Below are positions 39,891-50,200 of a stretch of 64,000 nt of DNA, piece by piece; the stretch's first letter is position 1; each line of letters begins with the position of its first letter. Origin of the DNA: Paralithodes platypus. Its lineage: Eukaryota > Arthropoda > Malacostraca > Decapoda > Lithodidae. The notes below the pieces were generated by a model, which was not told where the DNA came from, made no database searches, and saw nothing but the letters and a program-made list of their open reading frames with translations. The stretch is from contig CM064519.1 of NCBI GenBank assembly GCA_032716605.1, positions 15,022,399 through 15,086,398 on the forward strand. The letters are read 5' to 3'. A program made the position numbers and the translations under genes.

Positions 39891-42556
39891 ATGAATTCCG
39901 ACGCATCCGATACTGTGCAATCTCCCGCGCGTCCCAGTGCTACCCCGCTTGCAACATCTACGCCTCTGCCAACCGAGAAGAAAAAGAAACTAAGGAAAGT
40001 GAAACGTTTGCTAAGTGATAGTGCAATACAACGTGAACTTTTCAACCAGGATTTGAGCAGTGGTGAAAGCTCTGTGGACAAAAACCTCTATATTCAGAGT
40101 AGAAGTGGGAGCGAAATTGAAGATTTTGTGGGATTTGGTGATGATGACAATGTTGATTTATTTGAGGGGGGTGATAGTAGTGATGATCCTGATGTGGAAG
40201 TGGTGGAGGAAGGTGCTATTGAAGTACCAAGTGTGCTAGAGCCAACCCCTTCGCCTAGTTTCGTAGGTCAGGGTAGGCCTAGGCCTAGCCATACGCCAGG
40301 ACCTTCCCCTTTGCCTGCCCGTACGCCCTTGAAAGTGGGTAAATACTTTTATAAAGTCTTTAGTGAAAAGTGCAGCCAAGAAAGCACGCAGGGAGGCAGA
40401 AAAAGTGAGGGGAGGCGTAGATAGTGAGAGTGACGCCGACCCAGGCCTAGCAACCACCCGCATTCCTTTGTCACGACGCCTTGACCCGGGACGGCCACCC
40501 ACAGCCCTCGGCTTCATCTGTCCCTCAGGATGACCAAAGGGCCTCTACAAGTGCGTCATTGGCCTCCCACAGTGTGCCAGCACAGGCACCGCATCGTAGG
40601 TCATTATTTCCTGCGGAAAAGTCCACGGCTAGCCGCAAAAGGAGCCCAACTCCCGAGGCCGAGGCTCCCATTGTTCAACCTCCCACAGCCCCACGCCGCC
40701 GACGCCCGGTCTATTCTTCACCAGAGTTGACTCCTGAGGAGGCTGCTGACGACCCCGACATTGGCCCAGATGACCTGACGTCGCCTGAGGAAGAGGTAAA
40801 CGAAGAGGAAGAGGAAGTCCCGACAAGAAGAGTCATAGGGCAAGGTCGTGGACGTGGTCAGCCTGCCGACGCCGCTGCCCCTGGGCCTGGGCCTGGGCGT
40901 GGGCGTGCAGGGCGTCCGCCAGGGCATCCGCGTGGCCAAGGGCGTGTGCCAGGGTGTCCAGGGCGTGTGCCTGCTGCAACTCCACGTCCTCGTCCTCGAG
41001 CTGCTGAAATGTTTGTGTGGTCAGATGGGGCGGATTTTGTGCCAGATTTTCCTCCTTTTGACGAGGTATAACAGGGTTCTGGGGTGTCACCAGCATATCC
41101 CTGTGGCCCAAATGCCACCCCCAGTGAACTTTTCTGTGGCTTCTACGACAATGAAGTCATGGAATACCTTGTCAAAGAGACAAATCACCACCAGGCTATC
41201 TGTTCAAACTTTCTTGGCAGGAAGACAAGTGCAAAGATGGTGGCATGGAGAGCTCTCACTGTGGCAGAATTATATGTGTTCTTGGCACTCACAATGCTGA
41301 TGACGCACATAAAGAAGCACGTTCTGGCCGACTACTGGATAACTGGCGACCTCACAACGACTCCAGCATTTGGCAAATTCATGTCAAGGGATAGGTACTT
41401 CGACATCCTCTCATATTTCCACCTGACAAATAACATGCATGTCCACGAACCCGACACACTCTGGAAGATCAGGCAACTGTATGACATGATACGTCATCGG
41501 TTTTCCACCGACCTGATTCCGTTTCAGAAGCTGTGCATCGACGAGTCTCTGGTCCTGTTCCGTGGTAGGCTGCACTTCCGACAGTATATCCCGTCAAAGA
41601 GACACCGCTTCGGCATCAAGCTCTTCGTCCTCTGCGACTGCAAGACGGGATATGTGCTGGACTTTATAGTCTACAGCGGCAAGGGTGGTGAGGTGGAGAT
41701 TGACCCCCTCATTGGTTTTGGCGGCGCTGTGGTAAAGAGGATGATGGAGAGGTACTTCCATGACAACCACGTCCTCTATACCGACAATTATTACACGTCG
41801 CCTATCCTCGCCAAGTACCTCCATGACCGCAAGACCGGAACTGTCGGCACAGTGAAGGGGAAGAGGAAGGGCATGCCAGCCTACCCAACAAAAACTAAGA
41901 AGACGGACATATTCCATAAGAAGAGTGGCCCCATCCTCTCCATCCACTGGCATGACCAGCGCAAGGTCAACCTCCTCACCACATGCCACAAAGCAGAGAT
42001 GGTCCCCACAGGGAAGGTGGACCGAAAAACGAAGAACCCTATCACAAAACCAGCTGCTGTTCTGGACTATAACCTGAACATGCGCCTCGTCGACAAGTCC
42101 GACATGCAGATGGGCTTCATAGACTGCCTGCGAACATCTTGCAGGTGGTACAAGAAGTTTGTCCTGCATACAGTAGATATGTCTGTCCTCAACGCGTACA
42201 ACATCTACCGTTTGAGGTGTCCAGTCATCAAGTACAAGAGCCTGCGGACCTTCCAAAAGCAGTTGATACATGAGCTCCTGGTAAAACATGCGGGTACACC
42301 AGGGAGGCCACTACAAGGACCAGGCATGATGGACAGAATAGGGTGTGCCGACTTCTTCAGAAAGCACCAGTTCGTCGCCCTTCCTTTCCAGGGTCCTAAC
42401 AGCCGAATAAGGATGCAGAAGAGGTGCTATCTGTGCAGCCGCACAACTCGACGACCCCGCAAACCCACAAAAACCACTTGGCAATGCCTCGAGTGTGAGG
42501 TGGGACTGTGTGCCGGCACCTGCTTCAATGATTTCCACACTCTGGCAAACTATTGA
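39891..42556 (+). pseudogene. piggyBac transposase 1 (frameshifted, one stop)
   Basis: ATG at 39891 (MNSDASDTVQSPARP). Acidic N-terminus (IEDFVGFGDDDNVDLFEGG), Pro-rich linker, frameshift between about 40350 and 40480 relative to element 2, RG-rich stretch, TAA at 41069-41071 where element 2 has a Gln codon, then the DDE_Tnp_1_7 core: AKMVAWRALTVAELYVFLAL, YWITGDLTT, RDRYFDILSYFHLTNN, LCIDESLVLFRGRL (first Asp), YIPSKRHRFGIKLF, LYTDNYYTSP (second Asp), KKSGPILSIHWHDQRKVNLL, NMRLVDKSDMQMG (third Asp region), and the C-terminal Cys-rich domain CYLCSRTTRR ... CLECEVGLCAGTC. Core and C-terminus are intact. Confidence 0.92.
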
Positions 42557-42804
42557 AGTGTAAGTGACAGTGATAGTGACACTCAATAATAATAATATAA
42601 CTAAGTATAAGTGAAAGAGACACATAAGTAATAATAAGTGCCTTCAGAACAATATGAACAAGTGAAAGTGACACTAAAATATATATTCCTAACAATAAAG
42701 AAGTGAAAATTACACTATCAATTACCATAGTCCAGTATAAATAATCATAACTACTATAATAATGACTATAAAACTAAGTCTAAGTGAAAGAGACACACAT
42801 AAGT

Positions 42805-43846
42805 TGTTGTTGTTGTTCCCTAAGCTGCCTGGCCGAACAGCCCCGAGTCCCTGAGAAAGGCCATGGCCACGATCGGGCTTTCCCACAGAGCTCTCATTGA
42901 GTGTAGATTGTGTTGTTGGCGTAAGTGGTTGTATGAAATGCAGTCTTCTATGATGTGTTTAATGGTATGGGGTGCTGTGTTACATCCCGGGCAGGCGTCG
43001 ACAACAGAGTCATCCAGTCTCTTCTGATAGCTCAGGAGAGCTGGATGGTGTCTGCATCTCAGCCTGGCCAGGTGGACTCTGTCCTCGCGAGGAAGGGAGG
43101 ATTCGGAAGGATGGATTTCGGGAGGTCGTGCATGCAGCTGCGTGTTGTCTGTGAGTGAGTGGATGGATCGGTGAGATATATGAGTATGGATGTGCTTCTG
43201 GATGTTGGTTTGGGGTGGGCAGGGAGGGAGAGAGGACAATAATTGTGTGTGATACCGTGTGCTGGGTGTTGTTTTGATATTTCTTGGTGTCTGTGGGTGT
43301 GTTGCCATGTAGTTTAGTGGGTGGTCTTGGTTCGTGGAGGCTGCTGCCAGGAATTGAGTGCCTCTCATGTCCAGATGGTCTTTGACTTTGAGGATTTTGG
43401 TTTCTTGATGTAGGTGATCTGTGGGTGAAGTAGCTGTGCAGCCTGTAATGATCTTCAGGGCTTTGTTTTGAATAGTCTGTAAGGTCTTATGATGTGTTTC
43501 AGCTAGGTTAGAAGCCCAGGCTGGGCTTGCGTATTCCATCACTGATCTTATGTATTGTTTATATACTGTGGTGGTAGTTTCTTTGTTGTGTCCAAATTTT
43601 GTGTGAGCAAGTGACCTGAGGGCGTTAAGTCTGGGTGTCAGTTTCTTTTTAATGTTCGTGGTGTGCTGTTTGAATGTCATATGAGTATCATATGTTACTC
43701 CTAGGATTTTGGGTGTGTGTGTATGTGTTAGGGGTGTGTTGTTTATGGTGAGTTGAGGGATGTATTAGTGTTCTCCTGTCCAACTTGTGAGCAGGGTTGC
43801 GGTGGATTTGGCTGGGGCTAGATTAAGTCTGTTTGTAGTGCACCAG
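42805..43846 (-). mobile_element. 5'-truncated LINE with (AAC)n tail and 9-bp duplication
   Basis: Flanked by CACATAAGT at 42796-42804 and 43847-43855. On the minus strand it ends in GGGAACAACAACAACAA, a short-repeat tail. Inserted in the tandem array of piggyBac 1. Confidence 0.85.
42820..43680 (-). CDS. LINE ORF2 C-terminus with Cys/His finger
   Basis: 286 codons. Thumb region KLTPRLNALRSLAHTKFGHN, VYKQYIRSVMEYASPAWAS, QNKALKIITGCT; then a C-terminal domain PREDRVHLARLRCRHHPALL and the finger CPGCNTAPHTIKHIIEDC. This arrangement occurs in the jockey/I assemblage. RT catalytic motifs were lost by truncation. The frame is clean to the stop at 42820, so insertion is recent. Confidence 0.8.
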   Translation of the reverse strand: MTFKQHTTNIKKKLTPRLNALRSLAHTKFGHNKETTTTVYKQYIRSVMEYASPAWASNLAETHHKTLQTIQNKALKIITGCTATSPTDHLHQETKILKVKDHLDMRGTQFLAAASTNQDHPLNYMATHPQTPRNIKTTPSTRYHTQLLSSLPPCPPQTNIQKHIHTHISHRSIHSLTDNTQLHARPPEIHPSESSLPREDRVHLARLRCRHHPALLSYQKRLDDSVVDACPGCNTAPHTIKHIIEDCISYNHLRQQHNLHSMRALWESPIVAMAFLRDSGLFGQAA

Positions 43847-44513
43847 CACATAAGTAATAATAAGTGCCTTCAGAAAAATATGAACAAGTGAAAGTGACAC
43901 TAAAATATATATTCCTAACAATAAAGAAGTGAAAATTACACTATCAATTACCATAGTCCAGTATAAATAATCACAACTACTATAATAATGACTATAAAAC
44001 TAAGTCTAAGTGAAAGAGACACACATAAGTAATAATAAGTGCCTTCAAAACAATATGAACAAGTGAAAGTGACACTAAAATATATATTCCTAACAATAAA
44101 GAAGTGAAAATTACACTATCAATTACCATAGTCCAGTATAAATAATCATAACTACTATAATAATAACAATAAAACTAAGTATAAGTGACAGAGACACAAA
44201 TTACTTCAGAAAAATATATTTAGTGAGTGAAAATATCATAATAACAATAATATATGGCATAATAAACAATAAAACACTAAAAAATCGCTTCCCGCCATAA
44301 TTCAAGGTAGAGCGACGAGTCAAAACGTTAGTCGTAGCCTGGGCCGCAGTTGAGTGTTCGGACGCGGCGAGGTAAATACGCTGCAAAAGTTACCTCCACT
44401 TCCATCACCATAACTCCGGAACTACTTGAGCTAGAAAGCTCTACTCAACGCCATTCGACGCGGAAAGGTAAGGCGCCCATTTTGACATATGTTTGATTAT
44501 TGTAGGTAGTATA

Positions 44514-45001
44514 TTAACCCTCCAGCCCCGGCTATGTATTATATATATATTCCTCGAAACCCGGGTGTTTTGGCCGAAAAACGTCTAGGCTAGGCTACCG
44601 TATATTCGTTAATCAGACTGCTTCCCGCATTCCCGTGCATCCCCAAGCGAAGCTGTGTTATTTACCTGTAGAATGGCATTAAGTAGAGCTCTCTAAGTCA
44701 ACTGGTTGAGCTGTGATGATGATTTCATTGGAGATAACTTTATGGCCAAAACAGCCACTTTACACCACTTTTCGATACTTAACAACAACATACAGGCACA
44801 CACGAACAAGCGACGCTCTCCTTCTTGTGGCCGGAGACGCGGGGCGTCGGTCCAGCCGGCTGTTGTTTACATGCATCGGACCGACGCCTCGCACACGAAG
44901 CTCACAGGCTTTCAACCACTGGGCATTCAAGAGGCCTTCCGGGTACCTGTTATATGCTTTTTTATGGGCGTTCAAGAGCCCTTCCGTGGTGAGAGGGTTA
45001 A
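44514..45001. mobile_element. 488-bp TTAA MITE, copy 2 (reversed)
   Basis: TTAA at 44514-44517 and 44998-45001. Inserted in the right end of piggyBac 1; piggyBac 2 has the empty site at about 50803-50822 (CATATATTAAGCGAGATTAG), which matches the flanks here after removing one TTAA. Confidence 0.9.
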
Positions 45002-45095
45002 GCGAGATTAGCCTTAGTTTACTTTTGTTGTGTTTTCAGCCAGATCGCCCGGATACAGCCTCCGTCATTAAGAAAGGCTGCCCGGGTAGGAAGGG

Positions 45096-45360
45096 TTAAG
45101 GGGGTAGTGTTTGGTTTTTTGGTCTACTGTATATATATATTTTTTTTTCCTCGCTAGATTTCCAAGCCTAGACCCCCTTTCAAGATAAATTTGTACATTT
45201 TTCGGTAGAAAAATTTCCTGGCCTAAGGCCGGTTCCTTCTAAAATTAGAGGCTCGCTTTCGCTTGCCAGGACAAAATAGACACCTAAAGGACACGAAAGG
45301 TCTTACCCTTAAAGAGCGGTGCTCGACTTAAGTCGTGCACCAATTTGCAGCAAGTTAGGA
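45096..45360 (+). repeat. Family E repeat, copy 3
   Basis: Begins TTAAGGGGGTAGTG, sharing its TTAA with the right border of piggyBac 1. Contains CCTCGCTAGATTTCC, GACCCCCTTTCAAGATAAAT, TTTTTCGGTAGAAAAAT and GGCTCGCTTTCGCTTGCC, then AAGGACACGAAAGGTCTTA, in the order of copy 1. Confidence 0.6.
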
Positions 45361-45600
45361 GCATTATTAACCCTTCAAACTCGGATGGTACACGTGTGTA
45401 CCATTATGTTTTTGCCCCCAGGAACCCGGGTGGTACAACATTGTACCAGTGGTTGAAAGCCTGTGAGCTTGGTGTGCGAGGCGTCGGTCCGACGCATGTA
45501 AACAACAGCCGGCTGGACCGACGCCCCGCATCTCCGGCCACAAGAAGGAGAGCGTCGCTTGTTCGTGTGTGCCTGTATGTTGTTGTTAAGTATCGAAAAG

Positions 45601-46826
45601 TTTTTGAAACTATTCTTGCTTCCAAATTTCTTAAGCATTTCTCTTCTCATAATCTGCTCTCAGATCGCCAGTATGGCTTCCTTAAGGGTCGCTCTACTGG
45701 TGATCTTCTTTCATATCTTACGAACTCTTGGTCATCCTCCTTTCGGGACTTCGGTGAGACTTTTTCTATTGCACTAGACATATCGAAAGCCTTCGATAGA
45801 GTCTGGCATAAATCTTTAATTTCTAAACTACCCTCCTTCGGTTTCTATCCCTCCATCTGTGCCTTTGTCTCTAATTTCCTTTCCGGCCGTTCCATAGCCG
45901 CGGTTGTGGACGGCCATTGTTCACTTCCTCACCCTATAAACTCCGGTGTTCCTCAGGGCTCTGTCCTATCTCCTATTCTCTTTCTAATTTTTATAAATGA
46001 TCTCCTTAACTGTACCTTAATTCCCATCCATTCATACGCAGACGACTCAACCTTACACTACTCCATTAGTTTTTCAGAACGCCCCAGCCAGCAATCCCTC
46101 AACGACAAACGTAATGAAGCCATAGAACTCTTAAATTCTGATCTAAATACTATTTCCAATTGGGGCAGAGAAAACCTTGTTAACTTTAATGCTTCCAAAA
46201 CCCAATTTCTCCATCTATCTACCCGTCAGGATCTCCCAGCGGACTATCCCTTATTCTTCAACAATACAAAAATCAACCCTTCATCTTCTCTCAATATTCT
46301 TGGTGTCTCTTTTTCTTCTGCTCTCATTTGGAAGGACCATATTACCAGTCTTGCTAAGGCAGCCTCCCAGAAGCTGGGTGTGCTCAACACCTTAGGGGGT
46401 TCTTTTCCCCTGCACAGCTTCTTGCTCTGTACAGGGGCATAGTGCGCCCTTGTATTGAGTATTGTTCACATGTGTGGGGAGGTTCCTCTCACACCGCTCT
46501 CCTAGACAAAGTTGAAAGGAAGGCCTTTCGTATCATTAACTCCCGTCCACTCACCAACTCTCTGCAATCTCTCTCTCTCCGCCGCAATGTTGCATCTCTC
46601 TCGCTATTCTATCGCTACTATAATAATCAGTGTTCCTCAGAGCTATCCCAGTGCATACCACCTCCTTTACGTAGGGCACGTGGTACCCGTCTTGCAACTC
46701 AATCCCACCCCTACTCTGTGCAACTCTCCAACCCAAGAGTGAAACGTTACTCTCAAACTTTCTTCTACTCAACATCTGAGCTCTGGAACTCTCTCCCAGA
46801 ATCAGTCTTTCCCTCTTCCTGACTTA
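45601..46826 (+). pseudogene. LINE-A RT and C-terminus
   Basis: FETILASKFLKHFSSHNLLS, DRQYGFLKGRSTGDLLSYL, motif A SIALDISKAFDRVW, INSGVPQGSVLSPILFLIF, motif C HSYADDSTLHYS, NFNASKTQFLHL, LNILGVSFSSALIWKDH. At about 46395-46440 the frame slips (LGGSFPLHSFLLCTGA then stop at 46440-46442) and the rest reads MRPCIEYCSHVWGGSSHTAL, KAFRIINSRPLTNSL, RYYNNQCSSELSQC and FFYSTSELWNSLPESVFP. The open frame upstream of 45601 is MITE sequence, not LINE. Catalytic residues intact. Confidence 0.85.
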
Positions 46827-46968
46827 AATTGCTTCAAACTCTGTGTGTCCAGGCATTTTGGCTCGAACGTCCCTTGATTTTGGCCCTGTCACTCTTTCAA
46901 CTATGGGGGAGGCACTCGCTATAGGCAGTTATGCCTTTTGCCTCCCTCAATCACATAGAAAAAAATTG
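45601..46968 (+). mobile_element. LINE-A, best copy, 5'-truncated
   Basis: Inserted at AAGTATCGAAAAG | TGTAAAGTGGC inside the MITE. Ends CCTCAATCACATAG(A)n with only about 6 A left. Other copies at 13472-13962, 23340-24975 and 36261-36352. Target-site duplication not clear. Confidence 0.82.
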
Positions 46969-47221
46969 TAAAGTGGCTGATGTTGCTGTAAGTTATCTCC
47001 ACTGAAATCATCATTACAACTCAACCAGTTGACTTAGAGAGCTCTACTTAACGCCATTCTACAGGTAAATAACACAGCTACGCTTGGGGATGCGCGGGAA
47101 TGCGGGAAGCAGTCAGCATAACAATGATACGGTAGCCTAGCCTAGAAGTTTTTCGGCCAAAACACCCGGGTTTCGGCCAATATTTATGTAATGCGTAGCC
47201 GGGGCTGGAGGGTTAAGGCTT

Positions 47222-50200
47222 TTAACCCTTCCAGCCCGGGTGTCATTTTAAAATGACACCAAAACAAAAGGGCCGGAACCCGGGTGTCATTTTAAAATCT
47301 TTGTGCTTGAAAGCGTGCTTCAAAATTTGTGCGGCCAATTTTGGCATGGTAGGAGTGACCAAAGCGCCACCAAGCCTCAACTACTAGTGTTATCAGTTCG
47401 TACGTGGCCGCCATAGCGAGTAATACTGAAGAAAAAAAAATCCGACGTGTCCGATTCGTTGCAACCTCCCGCGGGCCCCAGTGCTACCCCACTCGCAACT
47501 TCAACGCCTGTTCCAACCGAGAAGAGAGCTCAACAAAAGAAAGTTAAGCGTTTGTTGAGTGATAGCGCTATACAGCGACAACTTTTTGAAAGTGATGAAG
47601 AGAGCAGTGGCGAAAGCTTGGTGGACAAGGTACAATTTATAAGTGAAAGTGAAGACGATTTCGTGGGCTTTGGAGACGACGATAATGTCGATTTATTTGA
47701 GGGGGGAGACAGTAGTGATGATCCTGATGTGGAAGTGTTTCAGGAAGGTGCCATTGAGCTTCCCAGTGTGCTAGAACCTAGGCCTACCCCCTCGCCATCT
47801 TTGCTAGGTCAGCCTAGGCCTAGCCCTAGCCCTACCCCAGGACCTTCCCCTTTGCCTGCCCGTACGCCCTTGAAAGTGGGCAAATATTTCTACAAACAAT
47901 CATTGATCATAAGTGCAGCTAAAAAAGCACGCAGGGCAGCCGCAGAAAAGCATAGGGAAGCTGAAGATAGCGATAATGACGCCGACCCTGGCCTAGCAAC
48001 CACCCGCATTCCATTGTCCCGACGCCTTGACACGGGACGCCGCGTGGGTCACCCACAGCCCTCGCCTTCATCTCTCGTTCAGGATGACCAAAGGGCCTCT
48101 TCAAGTGGTATTGGTGATGTGTCACAGGCCTCAACACACCGCAGAGCATTATTTCCTGCTGAAAAGCCCTCGGCTCGCTGCAAAAGGAGCCCAACTCCCG
48201 AGGCCTCGGCTCCCATTTTTGAAGCTCCCGCAGCCTCCCGCGCCCCACACCGCCGACGCCCGGTCACTTCTTCACCAGAATTGTCTCCTGAGGAGGATGC
48301 TGACGACCCCAACATTGCCCCAGATGACCTGACGTCGCCTGAGGAGGAAGAGGATGTGCCGACAAATCGAGGGAGAGGGCGAGGTCGTGGACGTGGTCAG
48401 CCTGCCGACGCCGCTGCCCCTGGGCCTGGGCCTGGGCGTGGGCGTGCAGGGCGTCCGCCTGGCCAAGGGCGTGTGCCTGCTGCAGCACGACCTCGAGCAT
48501 CAGCATCCGACCTGTTTGTGTGGACAGATGGAGCTGATTTTGAGCCAGATTGTCCTGCCTTTGACGAGGTACAGATGGGTTCTGGGGTGTCACCAGCATA
48601 TCCCTGTGGCCCAGATGCTACCCCCAGTGAACTTTTATGTGGCTTCTATGACAATGAAGTCATGGAATACCTCGTCAAAGAGACAAATCACCACCATGCT
48701 ATCTGTGCCAACTTTCTTGGGAGGAAGACCAGTGCCAAGATGGTGGCATGGAGAGCTCTCACTGTGGCAGAATTATATGTGTTCTTGGCACTCACAATGC
48801 TGATGACTCATATAAGGAAGCACGTTCTGGCTGACTACTGGATCACTGGCGACATCATAACGACTCCATCATTTGGCAAATACATGTCCAGGGACAGGTA
48901 CTTCGACATCCTCTCCTATCTCCACCTGACAAACAACATGGCAGTCCACCTTCCCGACTCATTATGGAAGATCAGGAAGCTGTATGACATGATACGTCAT
49001 CGGTTCACCACATACCTGATTCCTTTCCAGAAGATGTGCCTCGACGAGTCTCTGGTCCTGTTCCGTGGTAGGCTGCACTTCCGACAGTATATCCCGTCCA
49101 AGAGACACCGCTTCGGCATCAAGCTCTTCGTCCTCTGCGACTGCTTGACGGGGTATGTGCTGGACTTTATAGTCTACAGCGGCAAGGCTGGAGAAGTTGT
49201 GACTGACCCTCTCATTGGTTTTGGTGGCGCTGTAGTGAAGAAGATGATGGAGAGGCACTTCAATAATAACCACATCCTCTACACGGATAATTATTACACG
49301 TCGCCTCTCCTGACCAAGTACCTCCATGACCGCAAGACCGGAACTGTCGGCACAGTCAAGGGCAAAAGGAAGGGCATGCCAGGCTACCCAACCAAGACGA
49401 AGAAGGCTGACATCTTCCACAAGAAGAGTGGCCCCATCCTCTCCATCCACTGGCATGACCAGCGCAAGGTCAACCTCCTCACCACATGCCACAAGGCCCA
49501 GATGGTCGCCACAGGGAAGGTGGACCGAACAACCAAGAACCCCGTCCAAAAACCAGCTGCTGTCCTGGATTATAACATCAACATGCGCCTCGTTGACAAG
49601 TCCGACATGCAGATGGGCTTCATCGACTGCCTGCGAACATCTTGCAGGTGGTACAAGAAGTTTATCCTGCATACGGTAGATATGTCGATCCTCAATGCCT
49701 ACAACATCTACCGTCTGAGGACTCCAGGAGCCAAGAAGTACAAGTCCTTGCGGAAGTTCCACAAGCAGGTGCTACTTGAGCTCCTGGCTAAACATGCGGG
49801 TACACCAGGCAGGCCAATACAAGGACCAGGCCACCTTGACAGAACGGGGTGTGCTGAATTCTTCAGGAAGCACCAGCTCAGCGCCCTTCCTTTCAAAGCA
49901 CCAGGTAGTAATGTTAGGAGTCAGAAGAGGTGCCATGTGTGCAGCCACACAACTCGCAGACCCCGCAAACCCACAAAAACCACTTGGGAATGACTCGAGT
50001 GTCAAGTTGGACTGTGTGCTGGCACCTGCTTCAACGACTTCCACACTCTAACAAACTTTTGAAGTGGAAGTGACAACAGTGAAAGTGACACTCAAATGTA
50101 GGCTAAGAATAATAATATAACTAAGTATAAGTGAAAAGGACACATAAGTAATAATAAGTGCCTTCAATAACAATATGAACAAGTGAAAGTGACACTAAAA

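Larger units (their letters stand above)
42560..44210. repeat. Tandem repeats, about 177-bp unit, in piggyBac 1 3' region
   Basis: Unit with AAGTGCCTTCAGAACAATAT, AAGTGAAAGTGACACTAAAA, TTACCATAGTCCAGTATAAA and CTAAGTGAAAGAGACACACA recurs from about 42638 (split by the LINE at 42805), 43856 and 44033. A shorter AAGTGACA-type series precedes it (42557-42600). piggyBac 2 has a diverged equivalent at 50062-50510. Position just after the stop suggests a fast-evolving 3' UTR or subterminal array. Confidence 0.75.
39679..45099 (+). mobile_element. piggyBac-type transposon 1, complete but with nested insertions
   Basis: Terminal inverted repeats TTAACCCTTCCTACCCGGGC at 39679-39698 and its exact reverse complement at 45080-45099; TTAA is the piggyBac target. 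Contents: palindromic left end, transposase pseudogene 39891-42556, tandem 3' repeats, antisense LINE 42805-43846, 488-bp MITE 44514-45001. Removing the two insertions leaves about 3.9 kb, close to piggyBac 2 (3.7 kb). Confidence 0.92.
45367..47216. mobile_element. TTAA MITE related to the 488-bp family, split by LINE-A
   Basis: TTAA at 45367-45370 and 47213-47216. From TTGAAAGCCTGTGAGC (45453) to AAGTATCGAAAAG (45600), and again 46969-47216, it is nearly identical to the 488-bp MITE, but its first 85 bp differ (palindromes TGGTACA...TGTACCA). LINE-A occupies 45601-46968. Confidence 0.82.

Noticed and set aside
41594..42289. 231-codon antisense frame in piggyBac 1, and its 266-codon equivalent at 48962-49762
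   Set aside because: Mirror frames of the conserved transposase core.
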